Assembly (NCBI GenBank): GCA_001414345.1
Contig: LLCB01000064.1
Coordinates: 1 to 64,000, forward strand
Length of the DNA stretch: 64,000 nt
Direction: 5' to 3'
DNA from: Hymenoscyphus infarciens
Taxonomy: Eukaryota > Ascomycota > Leotiomycetes > Helotiales > Helotiaceae
How positions within the stretch are numbered: position 1 is the stretch's first letter; each line of letters opens with the position of its first letter. Below, piece by piece: positions 1 to 11,095 of this stretch. The position numbers and the translations under genes are program-made. The notes below the pieces were generated by a model. It saw only the letters and a list, made by a program, of their open reading frames with translations. It was not told where the DNA came from and did not search any database.

Positions 1-506
1 ATATATATATATATTCTAGGAAATAAGTTAGTATATAAGAATATATCTAATTAGAAGGTATTCTTACTATTTATATTATTTAGATAAAAAGAAAAGAAGA
101 AGAGAAGTTAGAATTAGAGAAAAGTCGTCTACTAATATACTACTTATAATAATAACTATTACTTTATAATTATTATTTATTACTTAATAATTACTATTAT
201 AATATATAATAATAATAAGAATACGATAACTCTATAATAGCGTACTACTTTCTACCTACTAGCTAATTATTAGCTTCTCTTTTATTTATATTCTATTATT
301 ATATAGTATATAATAGTAAATAAAGAGTAATTAGCTTTTAAATAATAATACTACTAGCTACTAACTCTACCTTAACTACTAGATACTATAATAGTAAGAT
401 AAGTTATATTCTTTATAATAAAAAGATAAATAATACTCTAATTAACCTAATACTATGCTAATTATAAACCAAAGACTCGGGACGAGTCTTTTTAAAGAAG
501 AGAGAA

Positions 507-964
507 TATAATAGTATACTATTCTAGATTATTATATAATAGTACTATTCTAAATTGTCGGCATTTATAAAACTACCGATACCTCTAATACCTCTAGGGC
601 CGAGATTACGAATGACTAATACTTATATAAGCGAAGTGCCGAAGGTATTAATATCTAATATTTATATATAGAAGGGATTAAGGTTCAGATATTATATATT
701 TAGCTTTCTAAAGGATTAGAGCTTATATATTTAGCTTTTTAGCTCTTATTATTTAGTATTAGCTATATTAGATAGGGCTTAGTTATTATTATTATTAGAA
801 CTTAGAAGCTTCTAACCTTCTTATATATAGACGTTTATATTTAGTATAGTAGAGAGACAGTTATTATTTTCTTCTATATCAGTGCCTAGTATCTATATAC
901 GTTATTCTACTATACGCACTCCTATATGCCTCTACTATAGTTGTGTATATTTCGTACTATTATA
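507..964 (+). repeat. LTR, RIP-mutated, + orientation
   Basis: It starts TATAATAG and ends ACTATTATA, the RIP-altered forms of the TGTAAT...ATTACA ends of the intact family member at 49693-52903. The last 120 bases match the 3' part of that LTR (units such as GCCTAGTATCTATATACG and CACTCCTATATGCCTC). The 30 bases to its left (about 477-506, containing GACGAGTCTTTTTAAAGAAG) match the end of the family's internal region and its purine tract, so the rest of this element lies to the left. At 458 bp it is longer than the 311- and 375-bp LTRs elsewhere, so it is a subfamily or carries an insertion. Confidence 0.6.
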
Positions 965-1192
965 ACTTCGTAGAGTTTAGGCTTTTGTATTAGCCGACGT
1001 ATATCGTTGTTCGGTTTCGTACCTCTTTTATATCGTCCGAACCTCTTATATATAGCAGCCTACTCTTCTAGAGTTAGAAAAGGCCAGTTTAGCCTTTTCT
1101 TCCGTATTAGAGCCTAGTATTTACATACGTTATTCTGCTAAACGCACTCCTATATACCTCTTCTATAGTTATATATATTTCGTGCTATTATA
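965..1192 (+). repeat. Truncated older LTR, + orientation
   Basis: It begins abruptly in the middle of the LTR (ACTTCGTAGAGTTTAGGC...) exactly where the neighbouring LTR ends, and runs to the family terminus ATTATA. It retains more G and C than its neighbour, including the paired blocks AAAAGGCCAGTTTAGCC. The clean junction suggests that the LTR at 507-964 belongs to an element that inserted into this older copy. Confidence 0.55.
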
Positions 1193-2479
1193 CTAATATA
1201 CTTAGAAGAGTAGTTATTAAAGTATATTTAGTCATAGTAGCCTAGATAATAGGCTATTATAATAAACGAGGTTAAGTAAGAATATATCGAACTACTAGTA
1301 TAGCTAGTATAGCTAGTATACTTAAGAATTTAGTATACTTAGTATACTTAATATAGCTAGTATAGCTAGTATAAAGCTATTCTACTAGTATATAAAAGAA
1401 GTTCGTAATATAGAGGTATTTAGAGCTATCTACTTAGTAGAAGTTATAGTAATTAGACTCTTACTACTAATAGTTAGACGCTCTAGTTCGTTATCTAGAT
1501 AATCTAGTTTACTATTAGAGTACTTATTAGAAATATATATAAGCTTAGTAGCTTTATCTAGTAATTCTATACTCTTAATAACTAACTTCTCTAGCTTATT
1601 ACTAACTTTAGTCTTAATAGTAGTAAAACTACTAAGTATTCTATTATAGGTTATATATATAGAAAGAAGACTACTAAGAGAATTAAGTATATATAAATAA
1701 TAGTAGGCAATCTAGACTATAGAAAGAGAGATATAAGGCTTTTATTAGAACTATATAAGCTACTAATTAAGCTTAAAAGTATTACTATTCTTATATTCCT
1801 TAGATTAATAATAGTTAAGCTTAGAATTACTATTTACTTATATTTATAAAGTAGATAAGAGTAAAGAATTAGAGTTTATATAAGTCTATTTAATATCTAG
1901 AGAATAGAAGAGCTTAGAAAGAGGCTAGTATAAGTTAGAATAAGCTTCTTATTATAGAATTATACTAGGTAGTATACGCTATAGTAGTTAAATAGTATTA
2001 AGAGGGTTTTATTAAAGATATAAAAAGAAAGAAAGAGGTTAGATTAGTAAGGCTATAAATATAGTATATAACGCTTTTCTAATTAGAAAAGGTTATTTAA
2101 GAGATATATTATAAGATAAAGAAATATATAATTACTCTACTACCTAAGTAAAGAGCTTAGAGTATAAATACTTCTACTCTCTCTTATAGCTAATAGAAAT
2201 TAAGTATCTATTTTAACCTAACTTTACTTATCTTATGCTCTAAACAACGCTTCTATAATCGCTATAGATTTTTATATATATTTTAAATAAGTAAGGAACT
2301 ATACTAGAAGAGTAGAGAATAGAGAATATTCTTAAATAATTTAAAGGACATATTATTCGTAGAAAATCGTAAATATTATGAATATATTCGTAGCTTTTAT
2401 TCGTTGTACAGACCTAGAGGCGACGCGTGTCTCCAGAGCTGTATATCTTTCATCTATCACTATCATATCATTTCTAGAT

Positions 2480-3704
2480 ATGGTTTTCTACCCTAACAGG
2501 AATGTCAAATTCACCTTTAAGAAGAAAGAGGAGGAGGAGGAGAATTAAAAGAAGGAATCTGACTCCGGCCTATAGGACCCCACTTCAATAGAAAACTTCT
2601 ATATGAGCAATACTAATCAAACATAGAAGAAAAAGAAAGAGGTCCGACTTATTTATTTCTAACCCATCTATATCCTAAGAAGCCGAAGAGAACAATTTGG
2701 AGACAATCCCGAATCCAACTACCTATGCTCGTCTCCTCTCGACATCTATCTCAAGCCTCTAATATTCTCAAGGCTATGCTTCAAAGCAACTTCCAGGAAG
2801 GAGAAGAATTGAGTCTGAACGGAAAAGTGACTATCAACCTCCCAGAGGATAACCCTGCCGCTTTCGCGATTTTGATGAGTGTCATACACGGTTTATATAC
2901 GGCGGTCCCAAAGGGAGTTGACCAGTCGACGCTCGCAGAACTCGCCATTCTCGTTGATAAATACGACATGTACAGGTCAACAAAGCGGATTATAGAAATT
3001 TGGATCGAAGAGCTGAAGGATGGAATACCCGTAAGGATGTGTGAGGATTTGATGGTTTGGATGGCCATTACTTATGTTTTTCGTGCCCCCTATAGGTCTA
3101 ATCAAGTGACACTCCTCGCCCGACTCCATTCAACGAGCAAGCACTTTCCTTTCCAAAAAAAAGGTTCTCGGTTCTCTGAGTCTCTACCAATTCCAGTGAA
3201 AATCTTTCGTTAGGAAAATATTCTTTGTTAATACCAACGCTGGCTATCTTTACAGATAAGATCGAAGAACTTCGGCAAGGGGACATTCACGAGGCCCTCA
3301 GTTATCTCGAACTTCTCGTGGAAAGATCGCAATGCCTGGGGCTTAAATCCTGCCCAAAAAACAACTCTATATGCGAAAGCCTGCTTCTTGGAAGTCTTCT
3401 TAGAAGCGCATCGTCTCTCGAGCTGTAGCCTTTGTCTCAACCACCCTACAATCTGCTGTACTACGTAGATTTAGCTGCTACGCTACGGCAAGTAAGAATG
3501 CTATCATACTGCAAGATTTCCGATGACTACGAGAACATACGGATGCTGGAGCAGGCCCTTAAAGCCACCGAATTTAGTCAAGGTGGTCTTAGACTCTTTA
3601 ATTATGCGGATTATAGAGATTCAGAGCGAGAGTTAGGTGGTAGATTTTGTTTCCGGGTCACAAATAAAGTTATGGAGGGTATGGAGGTTTCTTGTTGTGC
3701 GTAA
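2480..3704 (+). pseudogene. BTB/POZ domain protein, decayed
   Basis: The best-preserved part (2725-3213) encodes a fungal BTB/POZ fold: VSSRHLSQASNILKAML, then LPEDNPAAFAILMSVIHG and LAILVDKYDMY. Such proteins pair a BTB interaction domain with a helical C-terminal half; their substrates are mostly unknown. The N-terminal part starts at 2480 (MVFYPNRNVKFTF) and runs through four in-frame stops at 2546, 2573, 2624 and 2660. Each fits a former CAA or CAG glutamine codon changed by one C-to-T step. The C-terminal half continues in other frames at 3225-3428 and 3432-3704, so frameshifts are also present. The damage is of the RIP type and the gene lies directly beside the RIP-mutated block. No intact product is expected. 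The family assignment is firm, the exact ends are not. Confidence 0.75.
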
Positions 3705-4236
3705 TAAGTTGAATGAGTGCATTATTCTTTTTCATCGTCACTAACATGATTTTAGTCTGTATTTATCATAAATACTGAACTTTCGGAGCAGAGTTCAAGC
3801 AAGCCAAACCTCAAGAGTTGGTAGTATTCAGCTGGCAGATAGATCAATGTCCCATTCGGGGGTTGCAATTGAGTCAATTGCCAGTAATGTATCAGATTAC
3901 TCTTAACAGATATCGTCGAAATTCCTTCCCTGTGTAGTAAATAGAACCAACATCTCGAAATAGGCCTCCCTTGTACATCTCCCCACACCCACAGGCGCCT
4001 AACAGCCCACCATCAGCGTCTACCCTCATTACAGATTTTACCAACAACCTGCCTGGCGGGGAAAAAACACCAGCCTTAGGATCTCCACAGGGTTCAGGAA
4101 AAGGCCGCTGCGCCCATGAAGAAATGACAAGGAATGTTGGAACCAACATAAATCACACCAACAAACATATGATACCAACCCACCATTAAAGACCATGCTG
4201 TCTTCATTCTTGAATCCAACACTTGAAAAATAAAAG
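3705..4236. other. Intergenic, no gene seen
   Basis: Nothing recognisable. It separates the BTB pseudogene from the DUF3431 gene. No repeat or promoter element could be assigned. Confidence 0.5.
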
Positions 4237-4476
4237 ATGTATCTCCGAAATCCGGAACCCTTCGTCAAGATGAAATCCTCACTCCCACCACTCTCTTACT
4301 CAATACATCGCAAACACCGAACAAATATCCTTCTTGCCCTCACAGGTCTAATGACCCTCAGTCTCTACACAATCTCCTTATTCCCAACATAAATTCACGC
4401 ACAAACTCGTCACAAATACATAATCAAGAACGTCCCTCAAACCCCACCTGAATTACCACTTGGAGAAAGTCCCCCT
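4237..4476 (+). pseudogene. Orphaned N-terminus of the DUF3431 gene
   Basis: This segment is in the same frame as Met 4477 and has only one stop, TAA at 4390-4392. It supplies a basic leader and one membrane segment, as expected of a type II membrane DUF3431 protein. The stop fits CAA to TAA. If the stop were real only in this strain, the full protein would start at 4237 or 4270. Confidence 0.55.
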
Positions 4477-5375
4477 ATGAAAGTACTAGTAGTAGCAAGT
4501 GTGGAAGCAGATGATACATTATGGATCCGCACCCATATCCCAGATGGGCAGGTCAACAGATATGTAGTAAATTCCGAAACAACCCAATACCAAGTGCCCA
4601 AAAATAAAGGTCGTGAGGCAATGGTTTATTTTACATATATGATTAAGACATACAACAATCTTCCGGATATTGTGGTATTCATGCACAGCCAAAGATACCA
4701 ATGGCACAACGACGACCCGTTATACGGTCAGTACATTCCCCAGAACAAAAAAAAAACTAACTCACTTACACAAATCCAGATGGTGTACCCGTACTTCAAA
4801 ATCTACAACTCCCATACGTCCTCTCACAAGGCTATGTCAACCTCCGCTGCGTTTGGAGCCTAGGCTGCCCATCAGAAATAAAACTCAACCCAGAATACGT
4901 AAACTCCCCCGAACAAGCATCCCACACAACGCAGCTAGCCTACTCCCAAGCTTTCGCCGAACTCTTTCCCAACGAAACTCTCCCCGAAGTCATCGGCGTA
5001 GCATGCTGTGGCCAGTTCGCCCTCACGCGCTCAAAGATCCTCTCACGACCGCTTGGAGATTTTATCCGCTGGCGACAATGGCTCCTAGACACCACACTCG
5101 AAGACGGAATCAGCGGCCGGATATTTGAATATTCATGGCATATGATATTTGGGAAGACAGCAGTTCATTGTCCCAACGCGAAGGAGTGTTACTGTAATGT
5201 CTTTGGGCTTTGCAACTTGGAGTGTGGAGGTGAAGATAAGTGTGGTGAGCGATGGATATTCCCGCCTTCAGCGGTCCTGCCACGAGGCTGGCCTGGTATC
5301 GGTTGGGATGGGCAGACTCAAGACGAGAAGGCATTGGGACGCTTGCGTAATACTTCGTTGTCCCCGATCACCTGA
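4477..5375 (+). CDS. DUF3431 family protein, N-terminal anchor lost
   Basis: Two exons, 4477-4726 and 4780-5375, joined by a 53-bp intron (GTCAGT donor, CTAAC branch, CAG acceptor) that restores LYDGVP. The product is about 281 aa. It has the hallmarks of the fungal DUF3431 family: LVVASVEADDTLWI, VPKNKGREAMVYFTYMI, MHSQRYQWHNDDPLY, then GYVNLRCVWSLGCPSEI, SRPLGDF and HMIFGKTAVHCPNAKECYC. The family resembles glycosyltransferase-like proteins but has no proven reaction. An in-frame segment upstream (4237-4389) encodes a typical hydrophobic anchor (NILLALTGLMTLSLYTISLF) and is cut off by a single TAA at 4390. Without it the start falls back to Met 4477 and the protein is probably cytosolic or non-functional. 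It could instead be called a pseudogene. Confidence 0.7.
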
Positions 5376-6051
5376 AGGAGCTCGACGTGTTGCGTAAGTC
5401 AAAGGATGACTTTTTCTTGAAAACAAAATTTGAGTTTGGAGGAAGAAACTTGAACGCAGTCATCTCGAAACCACATCAATCCTTCTCGCCCTGAATGGCC
5501 AGGAGCAATGGTCAAAAGTCTGGCCTAGTGAAAACAACAGAGAACAAAGTAGAGGTCGGCGGTTCAGCGTACTTTGGTGCTGGGAAATTCAACAGAAGTT
5601 GTTATGTTATTCGCAAAAGGGCATTTTATGCCGAAGAAGGAAAAGAGAGAACGAAGCGGAGGTTGTCAAAGAGATAGCTGAGCTGTTGAGGTAGTTGTGG
5701 GATAGAATGTAATCGGCTAAACGGTAGCTGGTGCTCAAATTTACAACTGTTGGAATATAGATATTGACGGAAGAACGCCAACAGCCATCAAGAAAATGTA
5801 CAAAATAACAAAACATGAACAAAAATATCTTCTTATGTTGTTTTGTGGAGTGTTCAGCTTGGAGAATCTGGGAAAATTTAGGGAATTACTCACTTCGGTC
5901 AAGTATTCGCAATGCCTTAGGTGGCTACAATGGTCGACAACTGTATGGTCAAATGAGGGTACCAGTTACCCTCCAGATCGCCCTACGATTTTGAAAGTCT
6001 CGATAAAGGTAAGCAGGGAGGGAAAAAGAGCCGAATATATTCCCTCAGCTG
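5376..6051. other. Intergenic, no gene seen
   Basis: No family was recognised in short frames here, including one at 5495-5677. The stretch lies between the 3' ends of two convergent genes. Confidence 0.45.
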
Positions 6052-7836
6052 CTAGATGGTTCCCGCAAATACAAACGCCGAAACTGCCATATATATTCAT
6101 GATTTAGATATATCGACCCCATGAGACTTACCATATATGGCCTTTTCCATCTTATCGGCTTCCTCCTCTTCGGCGGCTCTTTTTCTATCAACTTCAGGGT
6201 GCCATCCATGCCGACAGATATTAAGCGCAGTTTTAAATCTTTGGCTCTGGTAAATCGAGTCCAAAGTATCATGCAATAAACCGATTTTGAGGAATTCGAG
6301 ACGCTTGTTCTGGCTTAGGATCACCAGGTGGTTTTGTACTCTCTGTGTGGAGGCCTCGAAGGAAGGTCCCCCTAAACATCTCCAAAGCGAGAAGATGAAG
6401 GCCAAAGCAAGGAAGCCATAGAAAAAGACAGCAAACACGACAGCGGCTGCAGTGAAGATGACTTGAGTTATGGCCACGAAAGAATTGTTGAAAATGTCGT
6501 TGGCGAATACTGGAGTCGGTGCAAGAATTTGGATGATAGCAGCGCGGATTGAATAGGTCCTGGATGGTGATGAAGAGATCGGTCTTTCTGGTACAGCCAC
6601 ACTTATGGTTGACTTATCCTTACCACAAATTTCGAGTGTCAATAGAGAGATCTCCCTCGGAGGTTTTATGTACTTCATGTCGAGGTACAATTCAACCTTT
6701 CGGAAATCACTGCCTCCCTCACTCCACTTGTGTAATCTGGCTGATACTGTGAAGTTGACTAATTCCTTGTGTATCTGCCAATAAAGTAGTACGGCATCTG
6801 CATAGTCAAACCAGGGAAGATTTGCACCGTCTGTATCGCCAACTGGCGCAAATAAATACCCATCTGCAGGATCTCAGAGTCAGTACTTCTCTAAGGATAT
6901 TTGAGAAGCAGAAGGAGCATGAGTCTCAACTATTATCGGAAGTTTGTCTCAGCCTTGGGATTTACCCCAAGAAGAAATTTACTCAGAGAAGTTGTACTCA
7001 CCTATCTGCTTCGGCGCGTCGACCGCAATTTGAAGATTGAGGATCCATTCTTGAAGCAAATCATCAGACCGTAATTTGATATTATACTGGCTGAGGTAAT
7101 CGTTTTCCGGGAGCTTCAAGATAGCTTTCAAAACCTTATGAACATTGGTTGCCTTGATGATGCTGGCTTCCAGCTGTGAATGTGATTCGAGTTTCTTCAA
7201 AATGTCGGAAGTCTGTTGCATTTCTTCTATTATGGGCCCTTCTCGACGTAACAAGCCTCTCTGGAGTTTATGTCGCAAGAACCGGATTTCTTTCTGCAGT
7301 TATACTTAGCGCTGCTATTCCGACATGGTGGTTGCAAAGCCTGCCTCCTTCATCGCCTTCTCGTGGGCTGCAGCCGCTTAGGTTCGAATTTCCACTCGCG
7401 ACATAGGCCCATTCGTTTCTTGGTCTTGAAATAAGGGTACCGCATAGTCGGAGCCTACGAGGATAGCAAGGTTGTCGGCATCGAATTGGAAGTCTAGTGC
7501 GAAGCCTGAACGCCCCGAACGAGAGTCACTGGGAAGCTTAAGTTTACTCGTACTAATCAAGCAAATATGTTAGCTTCTTTCGAGGCAGTTTCGAACATGG
7601 AGTCCTTACTCATATACTCTGGTGAGCTTCTTGCCGGCAAGAAGCGTTTTTGTTGGGTAGTCGATGCCATTGCCATCGACGGGTTCTGGATTCGGAGAGG
7701 GGAGAAACGCCCAGGACAAGGCGAGGAAAACCCAGGCTAGGATAATGAGGAGAATGGCGCGGATAGCAAGACGCAGTAGTTTTCGAGGTTTGCACATTCC
7801 TGATGAGTTACTGTTACTCTCTTGTGAAGAAGTCAT
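6052..7836 (-). CDS. Unknown two-TM membrane protein, four in-frame stops
   Basis: Proposed exons on the minus strand: 7836-7610, 7552-7002, 6863-6132, 6083-6052, with introns 7553-7609 (GTAAGG...TTAG), 6864-7001 (GTGAGT...GCAG) and 6084-6131 (GTAAGT...GCAG). If the last intron is not spliced the frame ends at 6097. The product would be about 513 aa: a membrane segment near residue 25 (AIRAILLIILAWVFLALSWA), a helical middle part, and a second membrane segment (VIFTAAAVVFAVFFYGFLA) followed by a charged tail. Within exon 2, stops at 7378, 7315, 7306 and 7300 interrupt an otherwise protein-like helical stretch, and each fits a lost glutamine codon. A 3n intron covering them is possible, but its only donors (GTACCC, GTGGAA) are poor. 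No family is recognised. It is either a pseudogene or a mis-modelled gene. Confidence 0.5.
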
Positions 7837-8671
7837 GGTGTTGACCGTGTCGAGCAAATCATGGTGAGAGTGAAGTCGCGATGCGGCGGGGCGCCCTGGG
7901 GATTTGAGGCACAGGGACGGGCCAGCCACAGCCACAGCCAAAAGCTGCACAGCAACATGGTCGTAAAAATATAACAAAAATTTAGATCGATTCCTGAGAG
8001 CATCTTTGTCAAGCCGTGAGAAGGTTCGATTTTTCAGCTGAGTTCTTAAGATGGTATCTGGGTATTAAGACTGTAGCATTATTGCAGGAACGCGTGCGAC
8101 CGTGACCCCGAATTGGCCGAGAGAAAAACTCCGGATTTTGTTCCCTCAAAGATGGTCTTAAATTAATATTCAGAAAAACAACCAAAACAGAATCAAAATA
8201 GGTATAACTTGGTTGTATTACTCGTTAGCTATTAAAGACTTGTTTTAGATTTTTGGGGGATTTTTGTGATTGGGGTTTCTGCGTAGGAGGAAATTCCAAC
8301 GTTTTTCCCTTTTTTCCGTCCCTGTAGAGGTAGCCGCTGAATCCAATGCTAGTGCATGGCAGGATAAATGAACCCTCGAATATACTCATAAAAAACCGGG
8401 GGGGGGGGGTAAGAAATGTTGCTCGACTACTATTTATTGTACCAAGTATTACACGTTTTGATGCTTGGCTTTGTAGGTAGGTCAGGATAGGGAAGAGAAT
8501 TGCCCACCCCCACGATTCGTTTTCGACAATAAAAAAGTGTGTAAGGGCGGGGGGTTAATGAGGGGAGTGGAGCCAGTTCAAAGAACGGCCTCGAAATCAA
8601 GAACCAGACTTGGCTGGGTGTAAGCTGTGGAATACCATCCCCGCTAGCTCTCGGCATGGTGGCAACTAAGT
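7837..8671. other. Intergenic, poly-G tract
   Basis: Contains the upstream region of the minus-strand membrane protein gene and an 11-base G homopolymer near 8399. A minus-strand frame at 8430-8657 has no recognisable product. Its right edge is the insertion point of the hAT-type element. Confidence 0.4.
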
Positions 8672-9323
8672 CAGTGTAGGGAATACGTATAGTTTTTAAA
8701 GAACTAACTGTACTAACTTGCTATATAGTTAGTTTTTTTGGAAATTTTACTTAGTTTTGAATTACTTATATAAAACTGCAGTTAGTACAGTTTTATAAAC
8801 TAAGTAGCTTTTAAATATTATATAATATTATATAATAATATATAATAATATATTAAAATTTTATAGTTTTAGTAAGACTATAAGCCTAGAAAAGAGGTAA
8901 ACTAGGCTCTTTTAAGTAAGATTCTTTTTTCTAGCCTTTCTATTAGCTAGGCTCTTACTATCTATCTTATAATAAACTTTAGATTTATTAGTAGTACTAT
9001 TATTCTAATAATAATAATAATAGACTATTAAAAGAAGCCTAGATACTCTCTAGAAGGCTAGCGACAGTTCTATAACCTATACTAAAGATACGCTAACCTC
9101 TTATATTCTTTACTCCTATCTAAGCTAAGGTCTAGGCTGCTACTAGTACTAAAGAGCTACTTTTATAGTACTTTTTACCTATAGTTTTTAAAACTACGAT
9201 AGTTTACGTAGTTAGTTTTGTTAATTTGTTACTTATTTCTACTAATAGTACTAAAACCGCAGTACAGTTTAGTATATTCAAAACTAGACGAAAACTACGA
9301 AAACTGTACTATTCCCTACACTG
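8672..9323. mobile_element. hAT-type MITE with 8-bp target duplication
   Basis: The 652-bp AT-rich element has no open frame. Both ends read CAGTGTAGGGAAT going inwards, and the homology continues less exactly (AGTACAGTTTT-like). It is flanked by a perfect 8-bp direct repeat AACTAAGT at 8664-8671 and 9324-9331. Eight-bp duplications with CA-starting short inverted repeats are typical of the hAT superfamily, so this is a non-autonomous hAT element. Removing it and one repeat restores the palindrome GGCAACTAAGTTGCC. Confidence 0.88.
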
Positions 9324-9331
9324 AACTAAGT

Positions 9332-10290
9332 TGCCTCGATTCCCTCCCTACGTGGTGGCCAAAAAGTCGAGACATATCGATGGGATGTGGGTGTCTCTTC
9401 CGAAACTCATCGCTTGTCCGAGTTTTTCTAGCTCTTGCACTCATTCGATATTTGAAGAAATTCGAAGCGCCCGCGTCTCGCAAGAGCGGAAAAGCCACTT
9501 TTCTATGAAAATTTAGTGAAAATAGAGTTGCTTCAGAGTGAGTACCTAAGAGGATGTTCATCTTAAGAAGCGGCTCATGATAACATGGTGCTCCCAACAA
9601 ACGTGTTCAAGGCCCAAGAGACGTGAGGTCAACCCTCGCCATCACTCCACAAGCTTGACTTGTACTCTGCCCTCTTCCTTGCATTCGCTTTACGTCCTCT
9701 ACTTCCCTGCCGTCAAAGTTCATGAAATCACCAGTAAACGAGCCAATTAAGGCTCGCGTAGAATGGTTCTATCCCATCCAGGTTTGATATCGACACTTCA
9801 AAAATGCTCTCAAAGTGCTTTTAGACCGAAAACAGCACTTTAAACGACTTGGCGCATACCCACATACTACGATGAGGTTGTTTTCTTTAAGAAAGAACCC
9901 CTCTATACCTACATTTAAGTACAAGGTTTAAAGTCGATACCAAAGCAGGAAAGGATACGGTTTTGAGACGCGAAACCTAAGGCGGACCTCATTTTTCCCT
10001 GATTTGCTGAAGCTGCTCTTCAATCCAACAAAAGAAGTAAAGAAATTCAGTCTGAGACCAACTCCAGATGCGCTGCCCAAGCAAAACAGACTTCACTCGT
10101 TATCATCTTGTTATTTCAGTTGGTGATTGGATCAGCCTCGAGACAACGTCGGAAACTCGGGTTTCGAAAACGTCACTTGTTGAGCCATTCCACAAGTTTT
10201 CCATGATCTTGGTCACCGATAATTTAGTGAACATCATCGGCTGTAAATTCGTAAAACTCTATGAAGATTTGTGTCATAGGGGCTTAAGTA
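9332..10290. other. Gene-poor interval between two MITEs
   Basis: Non-AT-rich sequence with no recognised gene. A plus-strand frame starts at 10068 and runs into the next element (to 10370). Its part before 10290 has no family resemblance, so it may be chance or an interrupted unknown gene. Confidence 0.4.
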
Positions 10291-11093
10291 GGGCGTCCCG
10301 TATATACCAAAAGTCGGAAACAACGACTAAATCGCAAATCGCAAATCGCAAATTACAAAAGTTAATATAGTAAATCTTAAATTATATTATCCTATTCTCT
10401 TGCTCTCTTGCTCTCTTGCTCTCTTGCTCTCTTGCTCTCTTGCTCTCTTGCTCTCTTACTCTCTTGCTCTCTTACTCTCTTGCTCTCTTACTCTCTTGCT
10501 CTCTTACTCTCTTGCTCTCTTACTCTTCTATCCTATTCTTCTACCTAGGTATATACTAAGAGAGTGTAGGAGAGAGTGGGAGAAGAATAAGAGTAAGGTA
10601 AGGGGGTAAGCAAAGGAGAGAGTGGGAGGTAGTAAACATTCTAGGGGAAGGTTTTTCCTAGCGTGGGTAAGGGGAGTTTAAAGCAAACATTCCCCCCACT
10701 CTTTCCCTCTTCCCCTCTTCTCTCTTCCCCTCTTCCCTCTTCCCCTCTTCCCTCTTCCCCTCTTCCCTCTTCCCTCTTCCTCTCTTTCTCTCTTATTTAT
10801 CTAAAAATAATAGAAAGAATACGAGATAAGAGTTAGGTAATAGAGATAGATAATAAGGAGGCGATATTACTACTATATATATAATACTCGTCTTCCCTCC
10901 CTATCCTCTATTTAGTTACTATAGTTAGAACTATCTATAGTGTCTAGTCAAAAGGAGGGGAGGGGTGAAGGAGAGAGAGAGAACTTAAATTAAAAATATA
11001 TATATTTATACTTATAAAAAGTAATACTTTACGATTTACGATTTGCGATTTGCGATTTAGTCGTTTCCGACTTTTGGTATATACGGGATGCCG
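10291..11093. mobile_element. TA-flanked mariner-like MITE with simple-repeat core
   Basis: The inverted repeats are about 65 bp long. The left starts GGGCGTCCCGTATATACC and the right, read inwards, CGGCATCCCGTATATACC. Both continue through AAAAGTCGGAAAC into copies of a 7-mer ATCGCAA. A TA dinucleotide flanks each side (10289-10290, 11094-11095), as for Tc1/mariner/pogo elements. The core has no transposase. It holds a CTCTTGCT/CTCTTACT octamer array and a CCCTCTTCC-type pyrimidine tract. Confidence 0.8.
10395..10530 (+). repeat. Octamer microsatellite (CTCTTGCT)n
   Basis: Seven or more near-perfect CTCTTGCT units pass into an alternating CTCTTGCT/CTCTTACT 16-mer array. The leucine/serine-rich frame it creates is not a gene. 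A second pyrimidine tract (CCCTCTTCC-like) is at about 10695-10795. Confidence 0.9.
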
Positions 11094-11095
11094 TA

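Larger units (their letters stand above)
1..2400. mobile_element. RIP-degraded AT-rich retroelement block
   Basis: The block is extremely AT-rich, TA-dinucleotide-rich and has no usable reading frame. It contains stretches of the same LTR family seen at 45454-52903, on the + strand here. The unassigned part (about 1270-2400) shows no recognisable coding sequence. A short array of a TAGTATAGC-like unit lies at about 1300-1375. The base composition and loss of CpA are what RIP produces. Which element families make up 1270-2400 cannot be told by eye. Confidence 0.8.

Noticed and set aside
2480..7836. Stop codons TAA/TAG decoded as glutamine (alternative code)
   Set aside because: Large neighbouring genes end at normal TAA/TAG codons and the broken genes lie beside RIP-mutated repeats, so point mutation is the simpler explanation.
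10400..10609. 69-aa Leu/Ser-rich frame
   Set aside because: It is a translation of the CTCTTGCT microsatellite inside a MITE, not a gene.
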